DNA of 64,000 nt, taken from contig NZ_VMNK01000016.1 in NCBI RefSeq assembly GCF_007625155.1, positions 35,653 through 99,652 of the forward strand. Direction: 5' to 3'. This DNA is from Denitromonas halophila (lineage in GTDB: Bacteria; Pseudomonadota; Gammaproteobacteria; Burkholderiales; Rhodocyclaceae). Of the stretch, positions 25,136 to 34,549 are shown piece after piece. The position numbers and the translations under genes are program-made. Positions within the stretch are counted from its first letter, which is position 1. Every line of letters starts with the position of its first letter. The notes beneath the pieces are model-generated. The model was not told the DNA's origin. It made no database searches and worked only from the letters and a program-made list of their open reading frames with translations.

Positions 25136-25222
25136 CGGCGGTTCTCCATTATGTTTTTGTATTGGCGCCGGGCTGGCCCGACGTTGTCCGTATCCGGCGG
25201 GCATCTTAGCCCGTCTGGCGTT

Positions 25223-25951
25223 TCATCGAAAGCATCCGTGACGCTGTGCCACCGCCACGCCATCGAGCACGAGGTTGTCGATGATCCGCAGCGGCACACC
25301 CAGCAGCGGCGCAATCTGCGCCGCCGCCCCGCCATTGAGCAGGCAGCTCGCCCCAGGCAGGTCAGCCACGTGACGATACATCCGCTCGATGGCGCCGGCC
25401 TGGGCATGCAGGCACCCCATGGTGATCGCGTCGGCCGTGCAGGTGGGCAGATCAATCACCCGGCCGTCGGCCAGCGGCAGCTGCGCGGTGTTGCCAGCCA
25501 GCGCGCGACGCATGAGGTCGACGCCGGGGGCAATCAGCCCGCCGCGAAACACCCCCTCGGCGTCAAGCACGTCAATCGTGGTGGCGGTGCCGGCGGTAAC
25601 CACCAAGCACGGCGCCGCGCCATGGTCTTGCGCGCCGATCAGCGCGGCCCAGCGGTCGGCGCCCAGTTGGGCGGGGTTCACATAGCTGTTGCGCACGCCG
25701 CAGGCCTCGCGTGTGGGCGTCAGCCACTGGGGGGCATGGCCCCACGGTGCGAGCGATTCGGCCACCCGGTGACGCAAGGCAGGCGACACCACCGAGGCGC
25801 CAAACACACCGTCGATCTGGCCTGGCGGCGGCAGCACGACGTCAAAAACCCAGGCCTCGTCATGCGCAAAAGCGCCCTGCGCCAGCCATTGATCGGCCTC
25901 GCGCAAGCCCCATTTGAGGCGGGTGTTGCCCACGTCCAGCAGCAGGATCAT
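25223..25951 (-). CDS. coaX: Type III pantothenate kinase
   Basis: A 242-residue ASKHA-fold kinase for the first step of CoA synthesis. The phosphate motif LLDVGNTRLKWG starts the protein; GADRWAALIG and VVTAGTATTIDVLD are the catalytic and adenosine regions. The start overlaps the birA stop by four bases, the usual birA-coaX arrangement in betaproteobacteria. Confidence 0.94.
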   Translation of the reverse strand: MILLLDVGNTRLKWGLREADQWLAQGAFAHDEAWVFDVVLPPPGQIDGVFGASVVSPALRHRVAESLAPWGHAPQWLTPTREACGVRNSYVNPAQLGADRWAALIGAQDHGAAPCLVVTAGTATTIDVLDAEGVFRGGLIAPGVDLMRRALAGNTAQLPLADGRVIDLPTCTADAITMGCLHAQAGAIERMYRHVADLPGASCLLNGGAAAQIAPLLGVPLRIIDNLVLDGVAVAQRHGCFR

Positions 25952-26769
25952 CCGGCGGCTCGCAAGCTCACGTCGCCGGCCAGCACGCGGCGCAGGCCGG
26001 TGTCTGTCTGCAGGCGCAAGGCGCCGTCGACATCGACGCCGAGGCAGATACCTTCAAGGCTGTCGGTTTCACCGATCAGCCGCACCGGCAGGTCGGCATA
26101 GGCGTTGCGCTGATTCCACGCGCCCTGAAAGGCCGCGAAACCGCTGTTGGCATAGGTATCGAACAGACTGCGCTGCACGCGCAACAAGTCAGCCAGCAGC
26201 GCTTCGCGACTGGGCAGCTCATCAATCACCTGATCGAGCGCGGTGACATCGCTGCGCCCGGGGATGCTCGCCTCGCCCGGCAAGGACAGGTTCAGCCCGA
26301 TGCCGACCACCGCCGCGACCTGCCGCGCCGAGGCCAGCTCGACCAGAATGCCGCCGAGCTTTCGCCCGTGCACCTGAATATCGTTAGGCCATTTGAGTTC
26401 GACACCGGCCACGCCAGCGTTTTCCAGCACCGTGGCCACGGCGATTCCGGCCACCAGCGAGAGCCCGGCCGGCACCGGCGCGCCCACGGGGAAGCGCCAC
26501 ATCGCCGAGAAGGTCAGGCTCGCGCCCGACCAGGCCTGCCACTGCCGGCCCCGGCGACCACGGCCGGCGGTCTGCAGTTCGCAGGCGACCACCGGCACCC
26601 GGCCGTCGTCGGCGGGCGCACGCTGGATCAGCACGGAATTGGTGGAGTCGCACTCGGCGCGCAGATCGAGCGCAAAGGCGTCAGCGTCTGGCCCCAGGTG
26701 GGTACGCAGCGTATCAATATCGAGCGGTGAAGGCGCAGTAGCGGGCACGGGTCGGGAGGCAGCAGTCAT
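25948..26769 (-). CDS. birA: Biotin-[acetyl-CoA-carboxylase] ligase
   Basis: A 273-residue group I biotin protein ligase that adenylates biotin and attaches it to carrier lysine. GRGRRGRQW is the biotinyl-AMP loop and KWPNDI a second signature; VVGIGLNL follows. No N-terminal helix-turn-helix is present, so unlike E. coli BirA it is not a repressor. It overlaps coaX by four bases. Confidence 0.93.
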   Translation of the reverse strand: MTAASRPVPATAPSPLDIDTLRTHLGPDADAFALDLRAECDSTNSVLIQRAPADDGRVPVVACELQTAGRGRRGRQWQAWSGASLTFSAMWRFPVGAPVPAGLSLVAGIAVATVLENAGVAGVELKWPNDIQVHGRKLGGILVELASARQVAAVVGIGLNLSLPGEASIPGRSDVTALDQVIDELPSREALLADLLRVQRSLFDTYANSGFAAFQGAWNQRNAYADLPVRLIGETDSLEGICLGVDVDGALRLQTDTGLRRVLAGDVSLRAAG

Positions 26770-26851
26770 AAAACTGCATTATGTCCCAATCGTCGGCCGC
26801 CGACAGTCCACCGGCCACGGCCGGCGGTGGGTGCGGCATGAATGGTCCGAC

Positions 26852-28282
26852 TCAGTCGGCCGATGAGGCGGCGGGAGCGTCCTCGCGCGGGCCGTCGAGG
26901 CCGAGCTCCTGGATCTTGCGCGTGATGGTGTTGCGACCGATACCCAGCAACTGGGCAGCCTCGATCCGGCGCCCGCCGGTGGTCTCCAGCGCGCGCTCGA
27001 TGAGGGTGCGCTCGAAGGCCCGGGTGAGCTGCTCGAAGACCTCGCCCGGCACGGCCGCCAGCAAGCGATCGGCTTCACGCCCGAGCGCGCTGCACCAGTC
27101 GCCGCCGCCCACTTCGTGCGCCGCGGCTTCGCGGAACTCGACCGGTAGATCGGCCACTTCCACCAGCTGGCCGGGCGCCATCACCGTCAGCCAATGGCAC
27201 AGGTTTTCGAGCTGTCGGACATTACCGGGGAAGACCTGGGTTTGCAGGTGCTGAAGCGCAGCGCTGGAGATGCGCTTGGTCTCGACATCAAGCTCGCGTG
27301 CGCTCTTTTTGAGAAAGTGCTGCACCAACAGGGGAATGTCTTCGCGACGCTCGCGCAGCGGCGGCAGGCGCAGACGGATGACGTTGAGCCGGTGATAGAG
27401 GTCTTCGCGAAACAGGCCGTCCTTGACCCGTTCATCCAGGTCCTGGTGGGTTGCTGCGATCACCCGCACATTGGCGCGGATCGGCTGATGGCCGCCGACG
27501 CGGTAGAAGTTGCCATCGGAGAGCACGCGCAACAGCCGGGTTTGCAACTCGGCCGGCATATCACCGATCTCGTCCAGAAACAGGGTGCCGCCATCGGCCT
27601 GCTCGAAGCGGCCCCGACGCTGCGTGGCCGCACCGGTGAAGGCACCGCGCTCATGGCCAAAGAGCTCGGACTCCAGCAGGTCGCGCGGAATAGCGGCAGT
27701 GTTGATGGCAATGAAGGGCGCGTCGCGGCGCGGGCTGTGCCGGTGCAAGGCGCGGGCCACCAGCTCCTTGCCGGAGCCCGACTCACCGTTGATGAGCACC
27801 GTGGCATGCGACTGGGCCAACCGGCCGATGGCGCGGAACACCTCCTGCATTGATGGCGCCTGGCCGAGGATTTCGGGGGTCAACACCGATTCATCGGTGT
27901 CAACCACCTGCTCTTCGCCCTGCTCCACCGCCCGCCGCACCAGGCTCAGGGCCTGTTCGAGATCAAAGGGCTTGGGCAGGTACTCGAAGGCGCCGCCCTG
28001 GAAGGCCGATACCGCGCTATCGAGGTCGGAATAGGCGGTCATGATGATGACCGGCAGATCCGGAAAGCGGGCCTTGGCTTTTTCGAGCAGACTCAGACCG
28101 GATTCGCCCGGCATGCGGATGTCGGACACCAGCACCTTGGGCGGACGGCTGAGCGCTTCGAGCGCTTCGCCCGCCTCCACCGCGGATTCGAAACTACGGT
28201 GGGTGATGTTCTCCCGCGCCAAGGCTTTTTCAAGCACCCAGCGGATGGAGCGATCATCATCAACGATCCAGACGGTTTCCAT
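26852..28282 (-). CDS. ntrC: Nitrogen regulation response regulator NtrC
   Basis: A 476-residue sigma-54 activator. The receiver domain has the phosphorylated Asp54 (SDIRMPG). The AAA+ domain has Walker A GESGSGKE, the sigma-54-contacting GAFTGA loop and GTLFLDEIGDMP. The C-terminal Fis-type helix-turn-helix includes RIEAAQLLGIGRNTITRK. Phosphorylated by NtrB when nitrogen is limiting, it activates glnA and amtB-type promoters, both present here. The ATG at 28282 aligns with the family; longer frames do not. Confidence 0.95.
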   Translation of the reverse strand: METVWIVDDDRSIRWVLEKALARENITHRSFESAVEAGEALEALSRPPKVLVSDIRMPGESGLSLLEKAKARFPDLPVIIMTAYSDLDSAVSAFQGGAFEYLPKPFDLEQALSLVRRAVEQGEEQVVDTDESVLTPEILGQAPSMQEVFRAIGRLAQSHATVLINGESGSGKELVARALHRHSPRRDAPFIAINTAAIPRDLLESELFGHERGAFTGAATQRRGRFEQADGGTLFLDEIGDMPAELQTRLLRVLSDGNFYRVGGHQPIRANVRVIAATHQDLDERVKDGLFREDLYHRLNVIRLRLPPLRERREDIPLLVQHFLKKSARELDVETKRISSAALQHLQTQVFPGNVRQLENLCHWLTVMAPGQLVEVADLPVEFREAAAHEVGGGDWCSALGREADRLLAAVPGEVFEQLTRAFERTLIERALETTGGRRIEAAQLLGIGRNTITRKIQELGLDGPREDAPAASSAD

Positions 28283-28325
28283 ATTTATGTATGCACTATT
28301 TTGGTGCGAGCTGCACAAAGGCGGT

Positions 28326-29390
28326 TCATTGACGGTCCGCAATCGGCAACAGCAAGGTGAAACAAGTACGTCCGGGGACGCTATCGACTTCAATCATGCC
28401 GTGGTGCTGCTCAACAAAGCCTTGCGCCAACGACAGCCCCAGTCCGCTCCCTCCGTCTCGGCCCGATACCAGGGGATAGAAGATCTGGTCACGAATTTCT
28501 TCAGGAATCCCCGGGCCGTTGTCGATCACTTGCAATTCGAGTGCCAGTTTGTGCCGGCGCTTGGCTAGGGTGACCTGGCGGGCGGCGCGGGTGCGCAAAA
28601 TGATCTCGCCCTCGCCCTCCACGGCTTGCGCGGCGTTGCGCACGATATTGAGGACGGTTTGAATGAGTTGCTCACGATCTCCGGTCAGGTCGGGCAGGCT
28701 GGTGTCGTAATCGCGCCGCACGATCACGCCAGGAAATTCAGCCAGGATCAGCCGCCGGACACGTTCGAGAACATCATGGAAATTGAGCGGCGCCGGGCGC
28801 ATGACCGCGTGCGTGCCGAGCAGCCGCTTCATCAGCGCCTGCAGCCGATCGGCCTCGGCAATGATGACCTGGGTGTATTCCTTGAGCTGCGGATCGTCCA
28901 GCTCGCCTTCGAGCAACTGCGCAGAGCCGCGAATGCCGCCCAGTGGGTTCTTGATTTCATGCGCCAGATTGCGGATCAACTCGCGATTGGCCTGCTGCTG
29001 CTGCAGCAGCACCTCTTCGCGTGTGACACGCAGCTGCGCTTCGATCGGCCGGAACTCCAGCAGCAAACGAACCCCCGGCGCCTCGACCGGACTGACCGTG
29101 CAGTCGACCTCGATCGTGCACTCGCGACCGGGCGGCACGATGCGCAGATCCTTACCGGTGTAGCTCCAGTTGTTGTTGAGGGCGTTGTAGAGCGCTGGCG
29201 CCAGGCCGGGCGGCTCGCCCAGCAAGGCGCCCAGCGAGCGACCGGCATGACGACGGGCGCTGACGCCGAAGAGGTTTTCGGAACCTGCGTTGAGGTAGCG
29301 AACGATGAGCTTTTCATCGACCAGCACCACAGCGGTCGACAACAGGTCGAGACCGGCAAACTGATTGTTTCGGGTGGCGTCTTGAGTCAT
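28326..29390 (-). CDS. ntrB: Nitrogen regulation sensor kinase/phosphatase NtrB
   Basis: A 354-residue soluble histidine kinase. An N-terminal PAS domain (to about 115) is followed by the H-box NLAHEIKNPLGG with His144, and an HATPase domain with IVRNAAQAV, DNGPGIP and GGSGLGLSLA. It is controlled by PII proteins rather than by a membrane sensor. It lies 43 bases upstream of ntrC in the same operon. Confidence 0.95.
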   Translation of the reverse strand: MTQDATRNNQFAGLDLLSTAVVLVDEKLIVRYLNAGSENLFGVSARRHAGRSLGALLGEPPGLAPALYNALNNNWSYTGKDLRIVPPGRECTIEVDCTVSPVEAPGVRLLLEFRPIEAQLRVTREEVLLQQQQANRELIRNLAHEIKNPLGGIRGSAQLLEGELDDPQLKEYTQVIIAEADRLQALMKRLLGTHAVMRPAPLNFHDVLERVRRLILAEFPGVIVRRDYDTSLPDLTGDREQLIQTVLNIVRNAAQAVEGEGEIILRTRAARQVTLAKRRHKLALELQVIDNGPGIPEEIRDQIFYPLVSGRDGGSGLGLSLAQGFVEQHHGMIEVDSVPGRTCFTLLLPIADRQ

Positions 29391-29435
29391 ATGCAGGAAG
29401 TCAGAGCAATTAACGCGCCACTTCCTGCGGCGCGA

Positions 29436-29927
29436 TCAACGCAGATTGGAAAGTTCTTTTTTCAAGGCCTCAATGTTGCGCTCATGCTGCGCAACGGCGT
29501 CCTGGAACGGCTTGAGGCGGTCGAGCTTCTTCTGGTAGTTGCGTTCATTGCCGTAACGCACCGCGTCGGCTTCGTCCAGCGCCTTGCGGGCCGCTTCGAG
29601 TGACGCCTCTTCGGTCGCCAGTTCGGTTTCGAGCAACTTGCGGCGATCGGCATCGCGTGCGCGCTGATCGTCGGACGACACTTTAGGGAAGCTCCCGCTC
29701 GACGGTGACGCGGCCGGCGCCTTGCCGGTCGAGGTGCCCGGCACCGAAGATACCGGCAGATCCCGGCTCAGACGCTCACAGTCTTTGGCGTCGCGCGAAT
29801 TGGTGTAGGTCACCCGCTTCTGACCGGTGGCCGGATCGGTCTCGACGCATTTATAGACATCGGCCAGCGCCAGCGGGCTGATCAGCGCAGCGGCAAGCAC
29901 AAGAACACATTTCATTGGCATGTCCAT
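29436..29927 (-). CDS. DUF4124-domain periplasmic protein
   Basis: A 163-residue exported protein with a signal peptide (MKCVLVLAAALISPLALA, cleaved after ALA) and a DUF4124-like start to the mature protein (DVYKCVETDPATGQKRVTYTN). The last third (about 90-163) is a charged coiled coil. Function unknown. It sits between glnA and ntrB, a position held by DUF4124 proteins in other betaproteobacteria, and may be co-transcribed with ntrBC. Three nearby ATGs are possible. Confidence 0.82.
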   Translation of the reverse strand: MDMPMKCVLVLAAALISPLALADVYKCVETDPATGQKRVTYTNSRDAKDCERLSRDLPVSSVPGTSTGKAPAASPSSGSFPKVSSDDQRARDADRRKLLETELATEEASLEAARKALDEADAVRYGNERNYQKKLDRLKPFQDAVAQHERNIEALKKELSNLR

Positions 29928-29996
29928 ACGATTTGTTGGATGGCCCAGTGTAGCAACCCGCGCGGCGGTTTGCTTCGCCTCCGGCCCCCAAAAAGA

Positions 29997-30025
29997 AAAA
30001 AGGACGGGGCATGCCCCGTCCTTTT
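29997..30025. terminator. Rho-independent terminator after glnA
   Basis: AAAAGGACGGGGC-ATGCCCCGTCCTTTT is an almost perfect palindrome 25 bases after the glnA stop; on the minus strand it runs into TTTTTTCTTTTT. It separates glnA from the DUF4124-ntrBC transcript. Confidence 0.92.
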
Positions 30026-30049
30026 ACAACGCATCAGCCGAAATTCGGC

Positions 30050-31459
30050 TTACAGACTGTAGTACAGATCGAATTCGACCGGGTGCGTGGTGATACGCAG
30101 ACGGTCCACTTCTTCCGACTTCAGTGCGATGTAGGCATCGATAAAGTCATTGGAGAACACACCGCCACGGGTCAGGAACTCACGATCCTTGTCGAGGTAT
30201 TCCAGTGCCTGATCAAGACTGGTACACACGGTCGGGATCAGTGCATCCTCTTCCGGCGGCAGGTCGTACAGGTTCTTGTCGGCGGCGTCGCCCGGGTGAA
30301 TCTTGTTCTGGATACCGTCCAGGCCGGCCATCAGCAGCGCGGCGAAGCACAGGTACGGGTTGGCCATCGGATCCGGGAAACGGGCTTCGATACGGCGGCC
30401 CTTCGGGTTGGCGACGTACGGAATGCGGATCGACGCGGAGCGGTTGCGGGCCGAGTAAGCCAGCTTGGTCGGCGCTTCGTAGTGGGGCACGAGACGCTTG
30501 TACGAGTTGGTCGCCGGGTTGGTGATGGCGTTCAGCGCGCGAGCGTGCTTGATGATGCCGCCGATGTAGTACAGGGCCATGTCGGACAGACCGGCGTAGC
30601 CGTTGCCGGCGAACAGGTTCTGGCCGTCTTTCCAGATCGACTGGTGCACATGCATACCGGAGCCGTTGTCACCAACGATGGGCTTGGGCATGAAAGTGGC
30701 GGTCTTGCCGTACTGATGGGCCACGTTGTGCACGATGTACTTGAGCAGCTGGGTCCAGTCAGCACGCTGGGTCAGGGTGCTGAACTTGGTACCGATTTCG
30801 CACTGACCTGCGTTGGCCACTTCGTGGTGATGCACTTCGACCGGCACGCCGCAGGCTTCGAGGGCCAGGCACATGGCGGCACGGATATCGTTCAGGCTAT
30901 CGACCGGCGGGACGGGGAAGTAACCGCCCTTGACACGCGGACGGTGACCGGTGTTGCCACCTTCAAACTTGTCGGCGGTCGACCAGGCGGCCTCTTCGGA
31001 GACGATCTTGCTGTAGACGCCGGACATGTCGACCGACCATTCCACTGCGTCAAAAATGAAGAACTCGGGTTCCGGACCGAAGTAGGCGGTGTCACCAATG
31101 CCGGAGCTCTTCAGATAGGCCTCGGCGCGCTTGGCGATCGAACGCGGGTCGCGGTCGTAGCCCTTGCCGTCGGACGGCTCGATCACGTCGCAAGCCAGCA
31201 CCAGCGTGGTTTCGTCGTAGAACGGGTCAATGTAGGCAGAGGACGCTTCCGGCATGAGGATCATGTCGGAGGCCTGGATGCCTTTCCAACCGGCGATGGA
31301 CGAACCATCGAAGGGATGACCATGCTCGAAGTGATCGAGCTCAAAGGCGGACACCGGCACGGTCACGTGCTGTTCCTTGCCGCGGGTATCGGTGAAACGG
31401 AAGTCAACGAAGCGCGCTTCGTTGTCTTCGATCATCTTCATGACATTCTCAGGACTCAT
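30050..31459 (-). CDS. glnA: Glutamine synthetase, type I
   Basis: A 469-residue enzyme that forms glutamine from glutamate, ammonia and ATP; a dodecamer in the cytoplasm. Family segments are present ([43 protein letters not shown]). The adenylylation Tyr398 in NLYDLPPEE indicates control by GlnE. The ATG at 31459, after CTAGGAG, gives the usual length. A sigma-54 promoter and two NtrC sites lie upstream. Confidence 0.97.
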   Translation of the reverse strand: MSPENVMKMIEDNEARFVDFRFTDTRGKEQHVTVPVSAFELDHFEHGHPFDGSSIAGWKGIQASDMILMPEASSAYIDPFYDETTLVLACDVIEPSDGKGYDRDPRSIAKRAEAYLKSSGIGDTAYFGPEPEFFIFDAVEWSVDMSGVYSKIVSEEAAWSTADKFEGGNTGHRPRVKGGYFPVPPVDSLNDIRAAMCLALEACGVPVEVHHHEVANAGQCEIGTKFSTLTQRADWTQLLKYIVHNVAHQYGKTATFMPKPIVGDNGSGMHVHQSIWKDGQNLFAGNGYAGLSDMALYYIGGIIKHARALNAITNPATNSYKRLVPHYEAPTKLAYSARNRSASIRIPYVANPKGRRIEARFPDPMANPYLCFAALLMAGLDGIQNKIHPGDAADKNLYDLPPEEDALIPTVCTSLDQALEYLDKDREFLTRGGVFSNDFIDAYIALKSEEVDRLRITTHPVEFDLYYSL

Positions 31460-31530
31460 GGTCACTCCTAGCGTGGTGAGGCGAATTAGACAAAACCTGC
31501 CATGACTGGCAAATCAACGGGGTTTTTCTT

Positions 31531-31546
31531 AGCAGATATCATGCCA
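31531..31546 (-). promoter_or_regulatory. Sigma-54 (-24/-12) promoter of glnA
   Basis: On the minus strand TGGCATGATATCTGCT has GG and GC separated by ten bases. It lies about 72 bases before the glnA start and differs from the amtB element at only a few positions. Confidence 0.8.
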
Positions 31547-31609
31547 CGACTTACCCCACGAAACGACGACCCTTTTCGCCCCAATTCGGGGCCAAGCCGG
31601 AACGTCAGC

Positions 31610-31655
31610 GCACCGAAATGGTGCCTCAATTTCTGTTCTGCACCATTACTGTGCA
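31610..31655 (-). promoter_or_regulatory. Two NtrC enhancer sites upstream of glnA
   Basis: GCACC-GAAAT-GGTGC at 31610-31624 and TGCAC-CATTACT-GTGCA at 31639-31655 are both perfect inverted repeats of NtrC type. Their centres are 30 bases apart, about three helical turns, fitting cooperative binding of two NtrC dimers, and lie about 84 and 114 bases from the -12 element. The second site overlaps the last codons of the neighbouring CDF gene. Confidence 0.85.
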
Positions 31656-32824
31656 ACCAACCCATGCAAGCGCACAGCCCGAATTTCCGGGTGAGTGGGC
31701 AAGTGCGCCTTCAGGCGGGCATTCAGCTGCGCGACCCGTCCGTCAGTGGAAAGCCAGTCCAGTGGAAAAAACAATTCAAGCTCAACCCGGCCACCAAGGT
31801 GGTGGACCAGCATGCGTTTCGGCGCGGGCGTTTCATCGCCCAGCAGTCCCGGCAGCCAGCCGGCCAGCGTCTGACGATCGGGCATCGGCCCAACGGGGAT
31901 CACCGGAACATCGAGATCGTCCTCGGCATCGATGTGCACCAGCACATCCTGTACGTTGGCGTGCTGCCGGCACACCCGCAGTCGCACCGCCTCGGCAATG
32001 GCGTGCCCCTCGGACACACTGATGCGCGGATCCACCAGCACATGCGCGTCGCACAAAATACGATGCGCCATGCGCCGGGTGCGCAGGTCGTGCACGCCAC
32101 GCGCGCCGGGGGTGGCCGCGATGGTGTCACGAATCTTGTTCACCACCTCTTCCGACACCGCCGTATCCACCAGCTCGCGAATCGCGGCCGCGGCCAGCAT
32201 GACACCCATGCGCAAAATCATGAAACCGACCAGCGCAGCCGCCAGCGGCTCGACAAATCGGTAGCCGAGCAAGCCGCCACCGATGCCGATCGCCACCACC
32301 AGCGAGGAGGCCGCGTCGGTGCGGGCATGCCAGGCATTGGCCTCGAGCATGCGCGAATCGAGCCGGCGACTGGCCGCGAGCGTAAATCGGAACAAGGCTT
32401 CTTTGGCCACCAGGGTGCCCAGCGCCATCCACAACGCGATGGGATGCAGCGGCGGCAAGGCATCGGCGCCCTGAATACGGACACCGGCGCTCCACAAAAA
32501 GCCGCAACCGACCACCACAAGCACCAGCCCGAGGAACATCGACACCACGGTCTCGATGCGATCGTGGCCGTAGGGATGGTTGGCGTCGGCCGGGTCCGCA
32601 CCTTTGCGCGCCGCCAGCAGCACCAGGCCGTCGGTCAGCAGATCCGACAGCGTGTGCATGGCATCGGCCACCAGACTGAAGGCGTTGGAAAAAAGGCCAA
32701 CAATCAGCTGGAACACGGTCAGCGTCAGGTTGGTCGCCATGGCGACGAGCGTGACCTGCTGGGCTTGGCGCGAGCGCTGGGCGTCGTCAATCGGCATGGG
32801 GGTGGGCTTGGCTTCGCCAGTCAT
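31646..32824 (-). CDS. Cation diffusion facilitator (CDF) metal exporter
   Basis: A 392-residue inner-membrane metal/proton antiporter, six predicted helices in the first 220 residues and a cytoplasmic metal-sensing domain after. The transport-site HxxxD motifs are DAMHTLSDLLTD in helix 2 and NAWHARTDAASS in helix 5. The C-terminal part is longer than in minimal CDF proteins, with an extra 70 residues. Metal specificity is not clear; the HD pairs would suit zinc or iron/manganese. Its 3' end carries an NtrC site for glnA. Confidence 0.9.
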   Translation of the reverse strand: MTGEAKPTPMPIDDAQRSRQAQQVTLVAMATNLTLTVFQLIVGLFSNAFSLVADAMHTLSDLLTDGLVLLAARKGADPADANHPYGHDRIETVVSMFLGLVLVVVGCGFLWSAGVRIQGADALPPLHPIALWMALGTLVAKEALFRFTLAASRRLDSRMLEANAWHARTDAASSLVVAIGIGGGLLGYRFVEPLAAALVGFMILRMGVMLAAAAIRELVDTAVSEEVVNKIRDTIAATPGARGVHDLRTRRMAHRILCDAHVLVDPRISVSEGHAIAEAVRLRVCRQHANVQDVLVHIDAEDDLDVPVIPVGPMPDRQTLAGWLPGLLGDETPAPKRMLVHHLGGRVELELFFPLDWLSTDGRVAQLNARLKAHLPTHPEIRAVRLHGLVAQ

Positions 32825-32873
32825 GGCTGAACGGGTATACTTGCGAGTCCGCCATTCTAGCCGGATCGCCGCC

Positions 32874-33326
32874 ATGGGCACACTCACCGATATTCTTTCG
32901 CTGGCGCAACAACGTGCCCGCGACCTGAACCTCCCCTACGCTGGCGCCCTCACGCCAACCGAAGCGCACCAGGTGTGGCAAGCCGCCCCCGGCGCACGTC
33001 TGGTCGATGTGCGTACCCGCGCCGAGTGGGACTGGGTCGGGCGGATTCCCGACGCGGCCGAAATCGAGTGGATGAGCTACCCTGGCAACCAACCCAATCC
33101 GCACTTCCTGACCGAACTGAAACGCCAGATCGATCCGGAGGCGGTGGTGCTGTTCATCTGCCGCAGCGGCCAACGCTCAAGCAAGGCGGCAACGGTGGCC
33201 ACCGAGGCCGGCTACTCGAACAGCTACAACGTGCTCGAAGGCTTCGAAGGTGACAAGGATGCCCGCGGCCGCCGCAATGCCATCGGCGGCTGGCGCAAGG
33301 CCGGCCTGCCCTGGCAGCAGGGCTGA
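32874..33326 (+). CDS. Rhodanese-like domain protein
   Basis: A 150-residue single rhodanese domain with LVDVRTRAEWDWVG and the active-site loop FICRSGQRSSKA giving the persulfide cysteine. It ends with a NAIGGWRKAGLPW tail. The start at 32874 is near the divergent CDF start, so their promoters share about 50 bases. It is 54 bases upstream of nadA and may be transcribed with it. Sulfur-transfer partner unknown. Confidence 0.85.
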   Translation: MGTLTDILSLAQQRARDLNLPYAGALTPTEAHQVWQAAPGARLVDVRTRAEWDWVGRIPDAAEIEWMSYPGNQPNPHFLTELKRQIDPEAVVLFICRSGQRSSKAATVATEAGYSNSYNVLEGFEGDKDARGRRNAIGGWRKAGLPWQQG

Positions 33327-33380
33327 GAACCGATTCCCCCGCACACTGTCTGATACGCGTACCTGACCACAAGGAAGGAC

Positions 33381-34481
33381 ATGGAAGTCGCTACCATCAA
33401 TTTCGACCGCTTCAACGCCCTCAAGGACGAGGACGCCCACGCGCGCATCCGCGCGGCCCGCGCCAAGCTGGGCGACAAGGCCGTGCTGCTGTGTCATCAC
33501 TACCAGCGCGCCGACGTCTATCAATACGCCGACCTCACCGGCGACTCGCTCAAGCTGGCCAAGCTGGCCTCCGAGACCAGTGCCGAGTACATCGTGTTCT
33601 GCGGCGTGCACTTCATGGCCGAGGTGGCTGACATCCTGTCCAGCGACCAGCAGATCGCGATCCTGCCCGACCTCGCCGCGGGCTGTTCGATGGCCGACAT
33701 GGCCAATCTGGCCAAGGTCGAGCGCTGCTGGCGCGAGCTGACCGAGGTGCTCGGCAATCCGGACGAGCTCATCACACCGGTCACCTACATCAACTCGGCC
33801 GCCGACCTGAAGGCCTTCTGCGGCGAGCACGGCGGCATCGTGTGCACCTCGACCAACGCACCGACCATCCTCGACTGGTCGTTCAAGCAGCGCGAGAAGG
33901 TGCTGTTCTTCCCCGACCAGCACCTCGGCCGCTGGACGGGCTACAAGCAGGACATCCCGCTCGACGAAATGCTGGTCTGGGACCCGGACCAGGAATACGG
34001 CGGCCTCACCCCCGAGCAGATCAAGAAGGCCCGCATCCTGCTGTGGAAAGGCCACTGCTCGGTGCACCAGATGTTCCAGGAGAGCCACATCCGCCGCTGG
34101 CGCATGCAGCACCCGGACGGGTTCGTCATCTCCCACCCCGAGAGCAACCTCGAGGTATGCAAGAACTCCGATTACGTCGGCTCGACCGAATACATCATCA
34201 AGACCATCAAGGCCGGCCCCGATGGCTCGCGCTGGCTGGTGGGCACCGAGCTGAATCTGGTCAATCGCCTGGCCGAAGAAGAAAAGGCCCGCGGCACCAT
34301 CGTCGAATTCATGGCGCCGACCGTGTGCATGTGCTCGACCATGCAGCGCATCGACCCGCAGCACCTGGCCTGGACGCTGGAAAACCTGGTCGCAGGCAAG
34401 GTGGTCAATCGCATCTCGGTACCGCCGCACGAGGCCGAGATGGCCAAGGTCGCGCTGGAGCGGATGCTCTCGGTGTCCTGA
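33381..34481 (+). CDS. nadA: Quinolinate synthase A
   Basis: A 366-residue [4Fe-4S] enzyme that condenses iminoaspartate with dihydroxyacetone phosphate in NAD synthesis. Cysteine-bearing and substrate segments are intact: VLLCHHYQRADV, IVFCGVHFMAE, AAGCSMADMA, KGHCSVHQMF, SHPESNLEVC and VCMCSTMQRI. AAGGAAGG precedes the ATG. The partner nadB is not in the window. Confidence 0.95.
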   Translation: MEVATINFDRFNALKDEDAHARIRAARAKLGDKAVLLCHHYQRADVYQYADLTGDSLKLAKLASETSAEYIVFCGVHFMAEVADILSSDQQIAILPDLAAGCSMADMANLAKVERCWRELTEVLGNPDELITPVTYINSAADLKAFCGEHGGIVCTSTNAPTILDWSFKQREKVLFFPDQHLGRWTGYKQDIPLDEMLVWDPDQEYGGLTPEQIKKARILLWKGHCSVHQMFQESHIRRWRMQHPDGFVISHPESNLEVCKNSDYVGSTEYIIKTIKAGPDGSRWLVGTELNLVNRLAEEEKARGTIVEFMAPTVCMCSTMQRIDPQHLAWTLENLVAGKVVNRISVPPHEAEMAKVALERMLSVS

Positions 34482-34501
34482 GCCCGCGTTACACCAACAA
34501 C

Positions 34502-34528
34502 AACGGCGCCTGAATCGGCGCCGTTTTT
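34502..34528 (+). terminator. Rho-independent terminator of nadA
   Basis: AACGGCGCC-TGAATC-GGCGCCGTT followed by TTTTGTTG, 20 bases after the nadA stop. Confidence 0.9.
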
Positions 34529-34549
34529 GTTGTCTGTTGGGCTTAGACC

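Noticed and set aside
30011..31471. Long plus frame (486 codons) opposite glnA
   Set aside because: It mirrors glutamine synthetase codon by codon; long antisense frames opposite highly biased genes are common.
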